Source: CAYMUR01 sp964393615 (GTDB lineage Bacteria; Planctomycetota; Planctomycetia; Pirellulales; Pirellulaceae). Taken from it: a stretch of 64,000 nucleotides of DNA. Both the position numbers and the translations under genes were made by a program. Positions 53,282-62,215 of the stretch are shown here, piece after piece. Where the stretch lies: assembly GCA_964393615.1 (NCBI GenBank), contig CAYMUR010000003.1, forward strand, positions 58,873-122,872, given 5' to 3'. The stretch's first letter is position 1. Each line of letters starts with the position of its first letter. Under the pieces are notes generated by a model. That model was given only the letters and a program-made list of their open reading frames with translations, was not told the origin of the DNA and searched no databases.

Positions 53282-55201
53282 ATGGTGCGTGTTGTGTCTG
53301 CGTTGGCTGCAGAAGGTGGTGCGATCTGGATGCTTGACGACTCAGGCAGGTTGGAATTGCAGTATCAGATCAACATCCAGCAAACAGGTCTTGCGGAAAG
53401 TGAAGAAAAGCAGATGCGGCATGGATTGCTGCTCAAAAAGACATTAAGTAATGGTGCGCCGGGACTTATTCCTCCCCAGTCTGGTGTGCCTGATGACGAA
53501 GAAGCGGGTAACCCTACTGACTACCTGGTGTTGTTGGGGCCAGTCAAGATTGAGCAGCAGGTCCAAGGTATCGTCGAGGTCTTTCAGCGTCCTGGAGCAG
53601 GGCCGGCGACCCAACGAGGTTATCTGCGCTTTGTTTTGGAAATGTGTGAAATAGTTGGCGACTACCTCAAGAGTCGGCGGTTGCGCAGTTTCACCGACAG
53701 AGAGTCATTATGGCAAAAATTAGAAGGATTCATCCGCGCGGTACATGTCGGCCTCGACCCCAATGCGACATCGTACACGATTGCCAATGAGGCGCGACGA
53801 TTGATCGAGTGTGACCGAGTGAGTGTGGCCCGCCGTTCGGGTAGCAAGTATCGTGTTACAGCGGTTAGCGGTTCGGATAATATTGACCCGCGTGCCTCCA
53901 CGGTACGTGATTTGGGTCGCCTGGCCACTGCGGTGGCTGCGACCCGTGATCCGATTTGGTACACCGGTAACAGTGAAGATTTGCCACCACAGATCGAAAA
54001 TTCTTTACAGTCTTATCTTGATCAATCCCATTCCAAAATGGTTGCCGTTTTACCGCTCAAGAAAACGACGGATGAAGCGGCACCTGCGCCGGGACAGAAG
54101 AAAGTTTTGCCGGAAGTTGTCGGTGTCCTTATCGCAGAAAATATCGAAGACAATCGTGTCGACGTAGCCATGCGACAGAGAGTCGAAGTTGTTGTACAAC
54201 ACAGTAGCAGGGCGTTAGGTAACGCCGAAGAACACAACTCATTGTTTTTAATGCCAATCTGGCGAGCCATTGGAAAAGCCAAATGGATTATCCAGGGCCG
54301 GACATTGCCGAAAACCATTGCTATCGTTTTCGCGATCCTGGCCACCATCCTGGCGCTGGTCATTGTGCCGGCTGATTTTGATTTGAAAGGTGATGGTGAA
54401 CTACAGCCGGTGCAAAGGCGCGAAGTTTTTGCGCAGGTAGACGGAGTCGTTGCCGATGTCGAAGTAGAGCATTTGGAAAAGGTCACGGAAAATCAACGTC
54501 TGGCACGGTTGAAAAGTACTGAAATTGATGCAGAAATCGAAGCGGTGCTGGGTGAACATGACACGGTCCAAAAACAGATTGACGCTGTCGAACGCAAGTT
54601 AGTGCAACGTGGTTTTACTGACGAAGAAGAGACCCAATTACAAGGTGATCTGGATAGTTTAGAAGCTCAAGCATCAAGCCTCAGCAAGCAGATTGATATT
54701 TACAAAGAGAAACAAGCGAATCTGGATGTTCTCAGCCCGATGGACGGCACCGTGGTAACGTGGAAACTGCAGGACCAACTAACGAGACGTCCGGTCAAGA
54801 CAGGGCAGAAATTGATGACGGTTGTCGACCCGACCGGTGAATGGGAATTGGAAGTTTACATGGCTGAAAGTCGGCTGGGCCACATTGGTCGTGCCAGAGA
54901 TAAATCGCTTGACGATAATAAAGATCTGAAAGTGACTTATATTTTGGCAACCGATCCAGGCCGCGAGTTCTCAGGCCGGGTAGTCGATATACACGGTGCT
55001 GCCGATGTGCATGGCGAAAAAGGTAACATTGTCAAGTTGCGGGTAGCGATCGAACGGGCGGATCTATTCGAACTAGGCCGTGAATTGCGTCCGGGTACTA
55101 GTGTTACCGCCAAAGTACACTGTGGACGGCGGTCCATCGGCTACGTGTGGTTGCACGATCTGATTGCCTGGGTGCAAACCAATATACTCTTCTGGCTTTA
55201 G
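53282..55201 (+). CDS. GAF-domain HlyD-like membrane fusion protein (main part)
   Basis: 639 visible residues; the true N terminus is probably at 52917. Order: a first GAF-like region (MVRVVSALAAEGGAIWMLDD, DYLVLLGPVKIEQQVQGIVEVF), a second (about 140-310: YTIANEARRLIECDRVSVARR, LGRLATAVAATRDPIWY), a membrane helix (about 343-360: AIVFAILATILALVIVP) and an HlyD-type periplasmic part with lipoyl-like half motifs, a coiled coil (HDTVQKQIDAVERKLVQRG) and VLSPMDGTVVTWKL. It resembles adaptor subunits of type I export or efflux systems, with cytoplasmic ligand-sensing domains added. Followed after 13 bases by a second HlyD gene. Confidence 0.85.
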   Translation: MVRVVSALAAEGGAIWMLDDSGRLELQYQINIQQTGLAESEEKQMRHGLLLKKTLSNGAPGLIPPQSGVPDDEEAGNPTDYLVLLGPVKIEQQVQGIVEVFQRPGAGPATQRGYLRFVLEMCEIVGDYLKSRRLRSFTDRESLWQKLEGFIRAVHVGLDPNATSYTIANEARRLIECDRVSVARRSGSKYRVTAVSGSDNIDPRASTVRDLGRLATAVAATRDPIWYTGNSEDLPPQIENSLQSYLDQSHSKMVAVLPLKKTTDEAAPAPGQKKVLPEVVGVLIAENIEDNRVDVAMRQRVEVVVQHSSRALGNAEEHNSLFLMPIWRAIGKAKWIIQGRTLPKTIAIVFAILATILALVIVPADFDLKGDGELQPVQRREVFAQVDGVVADVEVEHLEKVTENQRLARLKSTEIDAEIEAVLGEHDTVQKQIDAVERKLVQRGFTDEEETQLQGDLDSLEAQASSLSKQIDIYKEKQANLDVLSPMDGTVVTWKLQDQLTRRPVKTGQKLMTVVDPTGEWELEVYMAESRLGHIGRARDKSLDDNKDLKVTYILATDPGREFSGRVVDIHGAADVHGEKGNIVKLRVAIERADLFELGRELRPGTSVTAKVHCGRRSIGYVWLHDLIAWVQTNILFWL

Positions 55202-55214
55202 GAGGCCTTTTATT

Positions 55215-56111
55215 ATGCATAATCTGGCATCCCCTGTTACTTCGATGGTTCTATTGCTCACGCTTGGCGGAGCGTCCGATGTCAAGGAACCGCTGGAACG
55301 AGCGGAGGTCAAACGAGCGGTGGTCTCGTCAACCCAGGAAATTGAAGTGCCGGCCGAGGCCGCTGGTAAGTTGGTGGCCGTTGAAGTACGGGATGGAGAT
55401 CTGGTCGAAAGTGGTGATTTTGTTGCCCAAATCGATGACCGCGAGGCTCAGATGAAGAAAGAGGCCGCTGAAATTCAGTGGAAAGCTGCGCGTACACAGG
55501 CTGAGAGTAGGATTCCTGAGATCTATGCCCGCGCAAGCAAAGCCGTTGCCGAGGCAGAGCTCGACGAAAGCCAGGCAGCGAATCGTAAGGTGACGGGTAC
55601 GGTTCCCAAAGTAACGATTCGACGTCTTGAATTGAGTGTCGAAGAGGCAGGATTGTTAATTGAAAAAAATATATTAGACCGTAAAGTTGCTGAAATGAAT
55701 GCTGACGTCCACGAGGCGGATGTCAAGGCTGCTGTCGAAGATATTAATCGCAGGCGGATTAAATCGGTTCTTGATGGAGAAGTTGTTGAATTGATCCGCG
55801 AATCTGGAGAATGGGTGCAAGCGGGAGAAACCATCATGCGTATCATGCGGATGGACACTTTGCGTGTAGAAGGGCTGTTGGATTCGAGTCAATTTGATCC
55901 GCCAGAAATCAAGGGCAAGTCAGTGAGTGTGCGAGCACAGTTGGCTCGTGGTCGCAGCACCGATTTTCGTGGTACGGTCGTGTTTGTCGATCCCGTTTTA
56001 CGGGCCAAAGGAAAGTTTCTCGTTCGTGCCGAAGTCGAGAATAAGAAGTCAGAAGGTTCCTGGGTCCTCAAGCCTGGAATGGAGGCAAAACTGACTATCG
56101 AGGTTCGTTAG
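55215..56111 (+). CDS. HlyD-family periplasmic adaptor protein
   Basis: A 298-residue exported protein. A short hydrophobic N terminus (ASPVTSMVLLLTLGGAS) acts as signal, then STQEIEVPAEAAGKLVAVEVRDGDLVESGDF (lipoyl-like domain), a long alpha hairpin (MKKEAAEIQWKAARTQAES through KAAVEDINRRRI), SVLDGEVVELIRESGEWVQAGETIM and a beta-barrel domain. A perfect AGGAGG nine bases before the ATG fixes the start despite an open frame upstream. It is short for an adaptor and likely works with the GAF-HlyD protein before it and the M50-HlyD protein after it. Confidence 0.85.
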   Translation: MHNLASPVTSMVLLLTLGGASDVKEPLERAEVKRAVVSSTQEIEVPAEAAGKLVAVEVRDGDLVESGDFVAQIDDREAQMKKEAAEIQWKAARTQAESRIPEIYARASKAVAEAELDESQAANRKVTGTVPKVTIRRLELSVEEAGLLIEKNILDRKVAEMNADVHEADVKAAVEDINRRRIKSVLDGEVVELIRESGEWVQAGETIMRIMRMDTLRVEGLLDSSQFDPPEIKGKSVSVRAQLARGRSTDFRGTVVFVDPVLRAKGKFLVRAEVENKKSEGSWVLKPGMEAKLTIEVR

Positions 56112-56457
56112 GTAGGATTGATTGTCCGTCCTGGATATGACATTGTGCGGAGAATGAGACTTTTCCGCTTGGTATCGTTTCCAGCGAATGACGAAGTACG
56201 CCATGAGGAATCCAATTCGGGTGATAGTAAATTAAAATTACTGCGTACAGTCTCTGATTGTTTTTGCATGCCCCTTTTTTGCGTTTGCTGCCAAAATCAA
56301 GAAAACATTATTTGATATCAGATTTCGATTTCACTCCTAATCTTTAAAGAGCGTTTCTGAATTCCTTGTCAGTTAGTGATCCGGTTTTCGTTACCAAATA
56401 CTGGGTTGGTACCTGCGGGTACGGATTTGGGAAACAGGCTCTCCTTCTTATTCATTC
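56112..56457 (+). other. Gap between the HlyD and M50 genes
   Basis: About 345 bases, AT-rich near 56225-56340. Large for an operon gap, so the M50 gene may have its own promoter; no clear hexamer pair. No recognisable gene. Confidence 0.4.
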
Positions 56458-58695
56458 ATGGCAACACTTTCCGACAGCATGGTGTCCTCTTCGAGCCGTC
56501 CGGTGCGGCTCCGTGCTCGTGCTGATTTGACTGCGGAACGGCAACGCTACCAAGGCAGAAGATATTGGGTCGTCAAAGATCCCATTGCGTTGAATTATTT
56601 TCGCTTTCAAGAGGAAGAATTTTCGATTCTTAAAATGGTGGACGGCGTTACTAGCCTGGATGAAATTAAGCTGCGTTTCGAGAAACAATTTCCGCCACAA
56701 AAAATTACTGTCGAGGAACTAGACCGTCTGATTGGTATGCTGCACCGTAGCAACCTCGTGGTTTCCAATGTGTGGGGGCAAGGTCCGGAGTTGCGGCGAC
56801 GAGGCGATGAACGAAAACGCAAGGAATTATTGGCCAAATTTACCAATATTCTGGCACTGCGTTTCAAAGGCATCGACCCGGATGGGATTCTTACCTGGAT
56901 GTATCCTTGGACACGTTGGATATTTTCATCATGGTCCATTGCCATTTGTCTGCTGTTGATGATTTCTGCGATATCCCTGGTGACGGTCCAATGGGATTTA
57001 TTCCAGGCGAAACTACCTAGCTTTAACCAGTTTTTTGCATCCAGTAATTGGATGTGGTTGGCAGTGACGTTGAGTGTCACGAAAGTCATTCATGAATTTG
57101 GCCATGGGCTGAGCTGTAAGCATTTTGGCGGAGAATGTCACGAGATGGGTGTGATGTTTCTCGTACTGACACCTTGTTTGTATTGTAATGTGTCCGACTC
57201 GTGGATGCTGCCGAATAAATGGAATCGTGCGGCGATTGGCGCTGCTGGCATGTACATTGAAGTGGTGATCGCGTCGCTGGCCACATTTATCTGGTGGTTC
57301 TCTGAGCCGGGTTTGCTGCACTACCTGTCACTGAATGTCATGTTTATCAGTTCGGTCAGTACGATCCTGTTTAACGCCAACCCGCTCCTACGCTTCGACG
57401 GCTACTATATTTTGGCCGATGTTGCCGAGATTCCCAACTTGCGCCAAAAATCGAGCGCTGTATTCAACCGCAAGTTGGGCGAATGGTGCATGGGAATCGA
57501 ACCGCCACCAGACCCGTTCTTACCAGAACGGAATCATTTTTTCTTCGCATTGTACACGGTGGCGGCTGCCATCTATCGTTGGGTGATTGTGCTGTCAATT
57601 TTGTGGTTTCTCAATCAGGTGTTCAAGCCGTATGGATTACAAGTGATCGGGCAGTTGATTTCCATGGCTGCCATTTACGGTCTGGCGATTATGCCATTAT
57701 GGAAATTATTTAAATTTTTTCATGTTCCGGGGAGGATCGAAAAAGTGAAACCCGTCCGAATGTATACCAGTCTGGCGATTCTGGTGGTGTTTTTTGCGGC
57801 GATTCTTTTCGTCCCGTTGCCATTTCACGTGGTTGGCAGTTTTGAATTGCAGCCCCATGATGCCAAGAACGTGTTCGTAGAAGTCCCAGGTATACTACAG
57901 ACTATTCATGACGTGCGCGAGGGTGATCATGTGGAGGATGGTCAGCCTCTAGTCACCTTGGAAAACATTGACCTGCGGTTGACGGTAGAAAAACTGGATG
58001 GGCAGCGCGCGCAGCAGCAAGCGAAGTACGAGCACTTGGCACTGCAGGCCATACGAAACGAATTTGCATTAGCCGATTTGCAGGCTACCGAAGAAGCATT
58101 GGAAACAGTAGAAATTCAATTGCAAAAGAGACATGAGCAACTGAAAAAGCTGGAGATCCTGTCCCCCGCTGAGGGGATCATTCTTCCCCCTCCTGTCCGG
58201 CCGAAAAAAAATAATAACACAGGCCAATTATCCGATTGGGACGGGATGCCGTTGCAACATAAAAACATTCATTCCTTTTTGACCGATGACGTGATGATTT
58301 GCCAGATTGGTGATCCGCGAGACTTGGAAGCCTACATCACGATCGACCAGTCCGATGTTCGCTTTGTCGAGCCTGGCCAAAAAGTTCAACTGTTCCTGGC
58401 ACAGCTTCCTGGGGAACCGAAGCATAGCGAAATCAGCGATGTGTCTAACGAACGCATGGAGTTCAGCCCGCGCCGGCTTTCTGGCAAAGCAGGCGGTGAC
58501 ATGGCGACCAAGACCGACGCGACTGGTATGGAACGCCCCATCGGGACTTCTTACCCGGCCAGTGCTCCCGTCCGCGACGAAGAGGGTATCATTCTTGTGG
58601 GAACCACTGGGACCGCTAAAATCGACGCCGGTTATCAAACCATTGGCAGGCGTCTGTGGCGTTACTTGGCCAAGACATTTAACTTCGAGTTGTAG
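56458..58695 (+). CDS. PqqD-like / M50 zinc protease / HlyD fusion membrane protein
   Basis: A 745-residue membrane protein. Residues about 18-105 look like PqqD (a peptide-recognition fold): YWVVKDPIALNYFRFQEEEFSIL, GVTSLDEIKLRFEKQF, ELDRLIGMLHRSNLV. Next comes a polytopic M50 site-2-protease domain with the zinc motif HEFGH (about 215), CKHFGGECHEMGVMFLVLTPCLYCNVSD and the distal Asp in NPLLRFDGYYIL. After further helices (to about 455) the C terminus is HlyD-like (VFVEVPGILQTIHDVREGDHVEDGQPL, coiled coil, ILSPAEGIILPP). The fusion of recognition, intramembrane cleavage and export-adaptor parts suggests peptide processing and export, but no substrate gene is seen. Confidence 0.87.
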   Translation: MATLSDSMVSSSSRPVRLRARADLTAERQRYQGRRYWVVKDPIALNYFRFQEEEFSILKMVDGVTSLDEIKLRFEKQFPPQKITVEELDRLIGMLHRSNLVVSNVWGQGPELRRRGDERKRKELLAKFTNILALRFKGIDPDGILTWMYPWTRWIFSSWSIAICLLLMISAISLVTVQWDLFQAKLPSFNQFFASSNWMWLAVTLSVTKVIHEFGHGLSCKHFGGECHEMGVMFLVLTPCLYCNVSDSWMLPNKWNRAAIGAAGMYIEVVIASLATFIWWFSEPGLLHYLSLNVMFISSVSTILFNANPLLRFDGYYILADVAEIPNLRQKSSAVFNRKLGEWCMGIEPPPDPFLPERNHFFFALYTVAAAIYRWVIVLSILWFLNQVFKPYGLQVIGQLISMAAIYGLAIMPLWKLFKFFHVPGRIEKVKPVRMYTSLAILVVFFAAILFVPLPFHVVGSFELQPHDAKNVFVEVPGILQTIHDVREGDHVEDGQPLVTLENIDLRLTVEKLDGQRAQQQAKYEHLALQAIRNEFALADLQATEEALETVEIQLQKRHEQLKKLEILSPAEGIILPPPVRPKKNNNTGQLSDWDGMPLQHKNIHSFLTDDVMICQIGDPRDLEAYITIDQSDVRFVEPGQKVQLFLAQLPGEPKHSEISDVSNERMEFSPRRLSGKAGGDMATKTDATGMERPIGTSYPASAPVRDEEGIILVGTTGTAKIDAGYQTIGRRLWRYLAKTFNFEL

Positions 58696-58793
58696 GTCAA
58701 GTTGGTCCAGGTCTTGAAATGTGCTGGCAAATATTTTGCCTTAAGGATTCCGCAACGCTCCTGGTGAAAATTGTCAATCACCGAATGCGACCG

Positions 58794-59570
58794 TCATTTT
58801 GTACCTGTCACCAGGTATTCTCGTCCTGGCTGAGCAATCTTGAGATTGTCCAATCCGAGTGCCTGCAATTCACAGACGATCTGGTCGTGAAATTCGGCTT
58901 TTAGATGGATTGCGTAGAGGGGTACGACTTGATCTAGTTTGGTAATTTCATCCAGGAATTGTGAGGTAGTCAAATGTTTGGACTTTTCGGCCATGCTTTG
59001 AAACGCATGGGGAAAGCTGGCTTCAAGGAATACGGCTGCCAAGGTCTCTACAGCTCGAAGTTTTTTCCACACGGCCTGCGTAGGACCGGTGTCTGTGATG
59101 ATCGCAGCTGTGATCCCGGGTTCCTCTATGAGAAATGCAAAACAAGGGACCACGTGGTCTACCGAAATAGGCGTAATTTGGAGAGTGCCGATCTGAACGG
59201 GCTGGGCCTCCTGTAAGGGTATCAATTCAATCAACGGGTTTGAGCTATCGGACAATTTTATCAGATCGGGCCACAAGTGACCGTTAAACATGTCTCGTCG
59301 CAGGCAGTCGTGAACGGATTGGCTTGCATACAGCCGTACGCATTCGCATTGTGGATCGTAGGCATTGTGTAAAAACATAGGTAGTGTAGCGACGTGATCA
59401 ATGTGTGAATGCGACAAGAAAACATGCCGGATCTGTTTTTGTCGAGAGGGTGGTGAGACGAGTCCGATCGCACCAGCATCAATGGCTATGTGATCATTGA
59501 TGATAAAAGACGTCAAAAATTGATACGCTGCGCTGGTATCACTGGCCGAGGGAATGTATTGAATTCTCAC
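58794..59570 (-). CDS. Metallo-beta-lactamase-fold hydrolase (cyclic-nucleotide phosphodiesterase class II-like)
   Basis: A 258-residue soluble enzyme. The metal motif HSHIDH in HVFLSHSHIDHVATLPMFLHNA is close to that of class II cAMP phosphodiesterases; further ligands are the Asp in ITDTGPT and His in SVDHVVP and YAIHLKAEFHD. The start MRIQYIPSAS is GTG at 59570. Another reading is a tRNase Z-like or general MBL hydrolase. It is convergent with the M50 gene, 98 bases apart. A link to cAMP is inference only. Confidence 0.78.
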   Translation of the reverse strand: MRIQYIPSASDTSAAYQFLTSFIINDHIAIDAGAIGLVSPPSRQKQIRHVFLSHSHIDHVATLPMFLHNAYDPQCECVRLYASQSVHDCLRRDMFNGHLWPDLIKLSDSSNPLIELIPLQEAQPVQIGTLQITPISVDHVVPCFAFLIEEPGITAAIITDTGPTQAVWKKLRAVETLAAVFLEASFPHAFQSMAEKSKHLTTSQFLDEITKLDQVVPLYAIHLKAEFHDQIVCELQALGLDNLKIAQPGREYLVTGTK

Positions 59571-59782
59571 AGGGCGTACTCTCTATTGGACAGGGCCCAC
59601 GATCTACGTCGGATCTCGTCATGACTAGATTTATCCGCGTCGGATTGCAGGTCGGACACAATTTGTCGTCCTGCGTGTTGGCCTTATTCCATTTGACGTG
59701 TCATGCAGGCCGGAGTAGTTTTTGATTTCAGATTGTGTCGTCAATGAAAACAGCCGCATGAAGCAGAATTTCCCAGCATGTG

Positions 59783-61951
59783 TCAATTTGCCTGGGAGCC
59801 GTTTTCCCAATACAATGCCCGTCCTTTTTGGTAAGCTTGATTTCGTTGATGCATGATCCTGGCACGAAGCATGTTACCAGTTTGTTGGTAATGCTGGATG
59901 AGTGATGCGGCGATTTTTGCAGCTTGGTCAAACGACTTTTGTTCTGCCAGTGCTGCTGCACGTAACTCAAGATCACGTGGATGGATAGGTGATGTCGTGT
60001 TAGAGCCAATCAGCCTGCCTGCCATTTTGATCGCTCGAGATCCATCTCGCACCTGGTTGTCCGGCGCCAAAGCATATAATTCTGCCAGTCGCTGAAAACA
60101 ATCTCTATTCTGATTAGCAACCTGCTGAAGGCGTTTCTGCGCTGCTTCATACTTGCCTTGCCGAATCAGGACATTGGCGTAGCGCAGCTGTGCAGGCGCA
60201 TAACCGGCCTGGGCCGCCTGATCAAATTGTTCCAAGGCTGCGTCCAGGTTTCCCTGTTCGAGCAGCAAGCGTCCCAACCGATCGTAAGCTCGAGGGTCTC
60301 GGCCTCGAAAGAACGTGATCGCTGCGCGATAAGCCGCTTCTGCTTCGTCCAACTGGCCCAGGGCGTGCAATTCACGTCCCAGGTTGTAATGGGCATTGGG
60401 ATATTCTGGTTTAATCTGGATGGCTGTCCGTAACGAAGCGATCATGTGTTGCCGATAGTCGGCAGCTTCCCGGGACAATTCCAAGGCCTGTTCGATTTGG
60501 CCTTCCTGTTCCAATTTGTCTGACTGTTCCGCCAATTTGTCAGCCCGGATGCCATACAACATTCCGAGATTATTGTGAGGCCTGGCTCCGCGAGGTGTAT
60601 GGGATGATGTTTCCCGCCACAGTTCCAGCCGATCATGAAAGACAAAGTTTCGTTGATGTGTCAAATGCGCCAACAGGACGGCGATGATCACTACCGACCC
60701 CCAACTGCAGAGGGAAATGCATTTTTCTGGCAGCTGAACCTGGTTCAGCAACTGTTGACCTATCGACCAGCTGCTGATGACAATCGTCACAATCAGAGCA
60801 GCTAATGGCAAGTACATCCGATGTTCGGCAGCGATTTCTTTATAGATCACCAGAAAACTGGAGGAAGGACCCAGCATGAGGAAGAAAAAACATCCCACAA
60901 AACCGATCGGCTGACGACGTGCCAACGCCCAGACACTTAATAGTCCCAGGCCAACGACAATCGCAGCTTGGGGTAGCCACTCGGATGCCGATTGTACGAT
61001 TGGCCAGTCATAATCGAAGACTAGCGGATGCGGCCAGAAAGCCAAGCTCAGGTAGTGTAGTACAATCGGCGCTTGGGTTTTGGCGTAGTCCCATGAAGTA
61101 ATGTCGATCAAGGGGTGATTACCAAGGAAATTGAAAGCGACGGAGTGGCGTGTCCCCGAATTCATGGTCCATCCCAGAACCAACCATGTCATGGCCAACC
61201 CTCTGTAGAAATTCTTGCGCCTCTGCCACAGCTGATGGAAACTGTCTCGACCAAATACCCAGTCGTAGAGAGGTACAATCAGCGGGGCCACAAACATGAC
61301 TTCTTTGCTGGTCATGCCCAGAGCGCATATGACGCACGCCATAATACTCCAGGAGTTACTTCGTTCGCTGCTGTGGTCTGCCTTGTAGGAACAATACAAG
61401 GTTGCCAACAGGAACATCGTCATTAAGCTTTCGGCACGTTGTACGATGTAGGTGACACATGCTGTACACAATGGGTGCACGACCCATAACAGCGCGCAGG
61501 CAAACGCCAGCCCGGTGGCGTGTTGTCCAAAACGATCGGACAGACGTGGACCACGCAAGGTCTGTCGCACCAAACCAAATAGCAGTAAGCAGTTGACGAT
61601 ATGAATGGCTACGTTGACTGCGTGATATCCGACGGTCGATTCCTTGCCTTCGAATCGATAGTTAATTGCCAATGTGAGATTCAGCAAAGGACGACTGGTA
61701 ACAGTCGCATCGCTTGGTGGCAGAAGAATTTTTCCCAGGTTTCTTAAGCTTTGAAATGTTGGATTTTTCAAGATGCTCTGCCCCCGGTCATCGAGGACAA
61801 ATTGACCTTGATAGCAGTTGGAATAGATCACGAGTGTGACCACTATCAACAGGGCCGGCAGAATTAAACGGAAACGGTCCTCGTCGAACAGGCCTGTGAC
61901 GGACCACGTGGCCTGTGAGGAAGAAGACGTTTGTGTGTCGGAGAGATTCAC
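59783..61951 (-). CDS. TMTC-like membrane protein: GT-C-type helices plus TPR repeats
   Basis: A 722-residue inner-membrane protein. It starts with a cytoplasmic lead, then about 11 membrane helices; the first external loop carries an acidic pair (FVLDDRGQSI), as in GT-C glycosyltransferases that use lipid-linked sugars. The C-terminal 270 residues are TPR repeats (AHYNLGRELHALGQLDEAEAAY, AYDRLGRLLLEQGNLDAALEQF, LRYANVLIRQGKYEAAQKRL). Animal TMTC proteins with this layout are O-mannosyltransferases; activity here is inference. It lies next to another large GT-C-like membrane gene. Confidence 0.8.
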   Translation of the reverse strand: MNLSDTQTSSSSQATWSVTGLFDEDRFRLILPALLIVVTLVIYSNCYQGQFVLDDRGQSILKNPTFQSLRNLGKILLPPSDATVTSRPLLNLTLAINYRFEGKESTVGYHAVNVAIHIVNCLLLFGLVRQTLRGPRLSDRFGQHATGLAFACALLWVVHPLCTACVTYIVQRAESLMTMFLLATLYCSYKADHSSERSNSWSIMACVICALGMTSKEVMFVAPLIVPLYDWVFGRDSFHQLWQRRKNFYRGLAMTWLVLGWTMNSGTRHSVAFNFLGNHPLIDITSWDYAKTQAPIVLHYLSLAFWPHPLVFDYDWPIVQSASEWLPQAAIVVGLGLLSVWALARRQPIGFVGCFFFLMLGPSSSFLVIYKEIAAEHRMYLPLAALIVTIVISSWSIGQQLLNQVQLPEKCISLCSWGSVVIIAVLLAHLTHQRNFVFHDRLELWRETSSHTPRGARPHNNLGMLYGIRADKLAEQSDKLEQEGQIEQALELSREAADYRQHMIASLRTAIQIKPEYPNAHYNLGRELHALGQLDEAEAAYRAAITFFRGRDPRAYDRLGRLLLEQGNLDAALEQFDQAAQAGYAPAQLRYANVLIRQGKYEAAQKRLQQVANQNRDCFQRLAELYALAPDNQVRDGSRAIKMAGRLIGSNTTSPIHPRDLELRAAALAEQKSFDQAAKIAASLIQHYQQTGNMLRARIMHQRNQAYQKGRALYWENGSQAN

Positions 61952-62215
61952 GGTAGACCTGCTTGAGGGGCGACGATGTGTTTGCAGTTTACCCGCTAGC
62001 CGACAAGCGCCCCAATGGGATTTATAAAAAAATATTGGTTTAGTGACCGTTGCCAGGAGAAATTTCAGGTGGTCTATCTACCCCGGGCTGGAGCAAATGG
62101 TTGGCAGAGAAGCCAAATGGTGGCAGCTTGCCAATGTTATATGATTTCACCCCATGTTTTCAGACGTTCATGTTCTCGCGAATCACTTGTGATTTCTGTT
62201 TCGACCTCGCCCACA

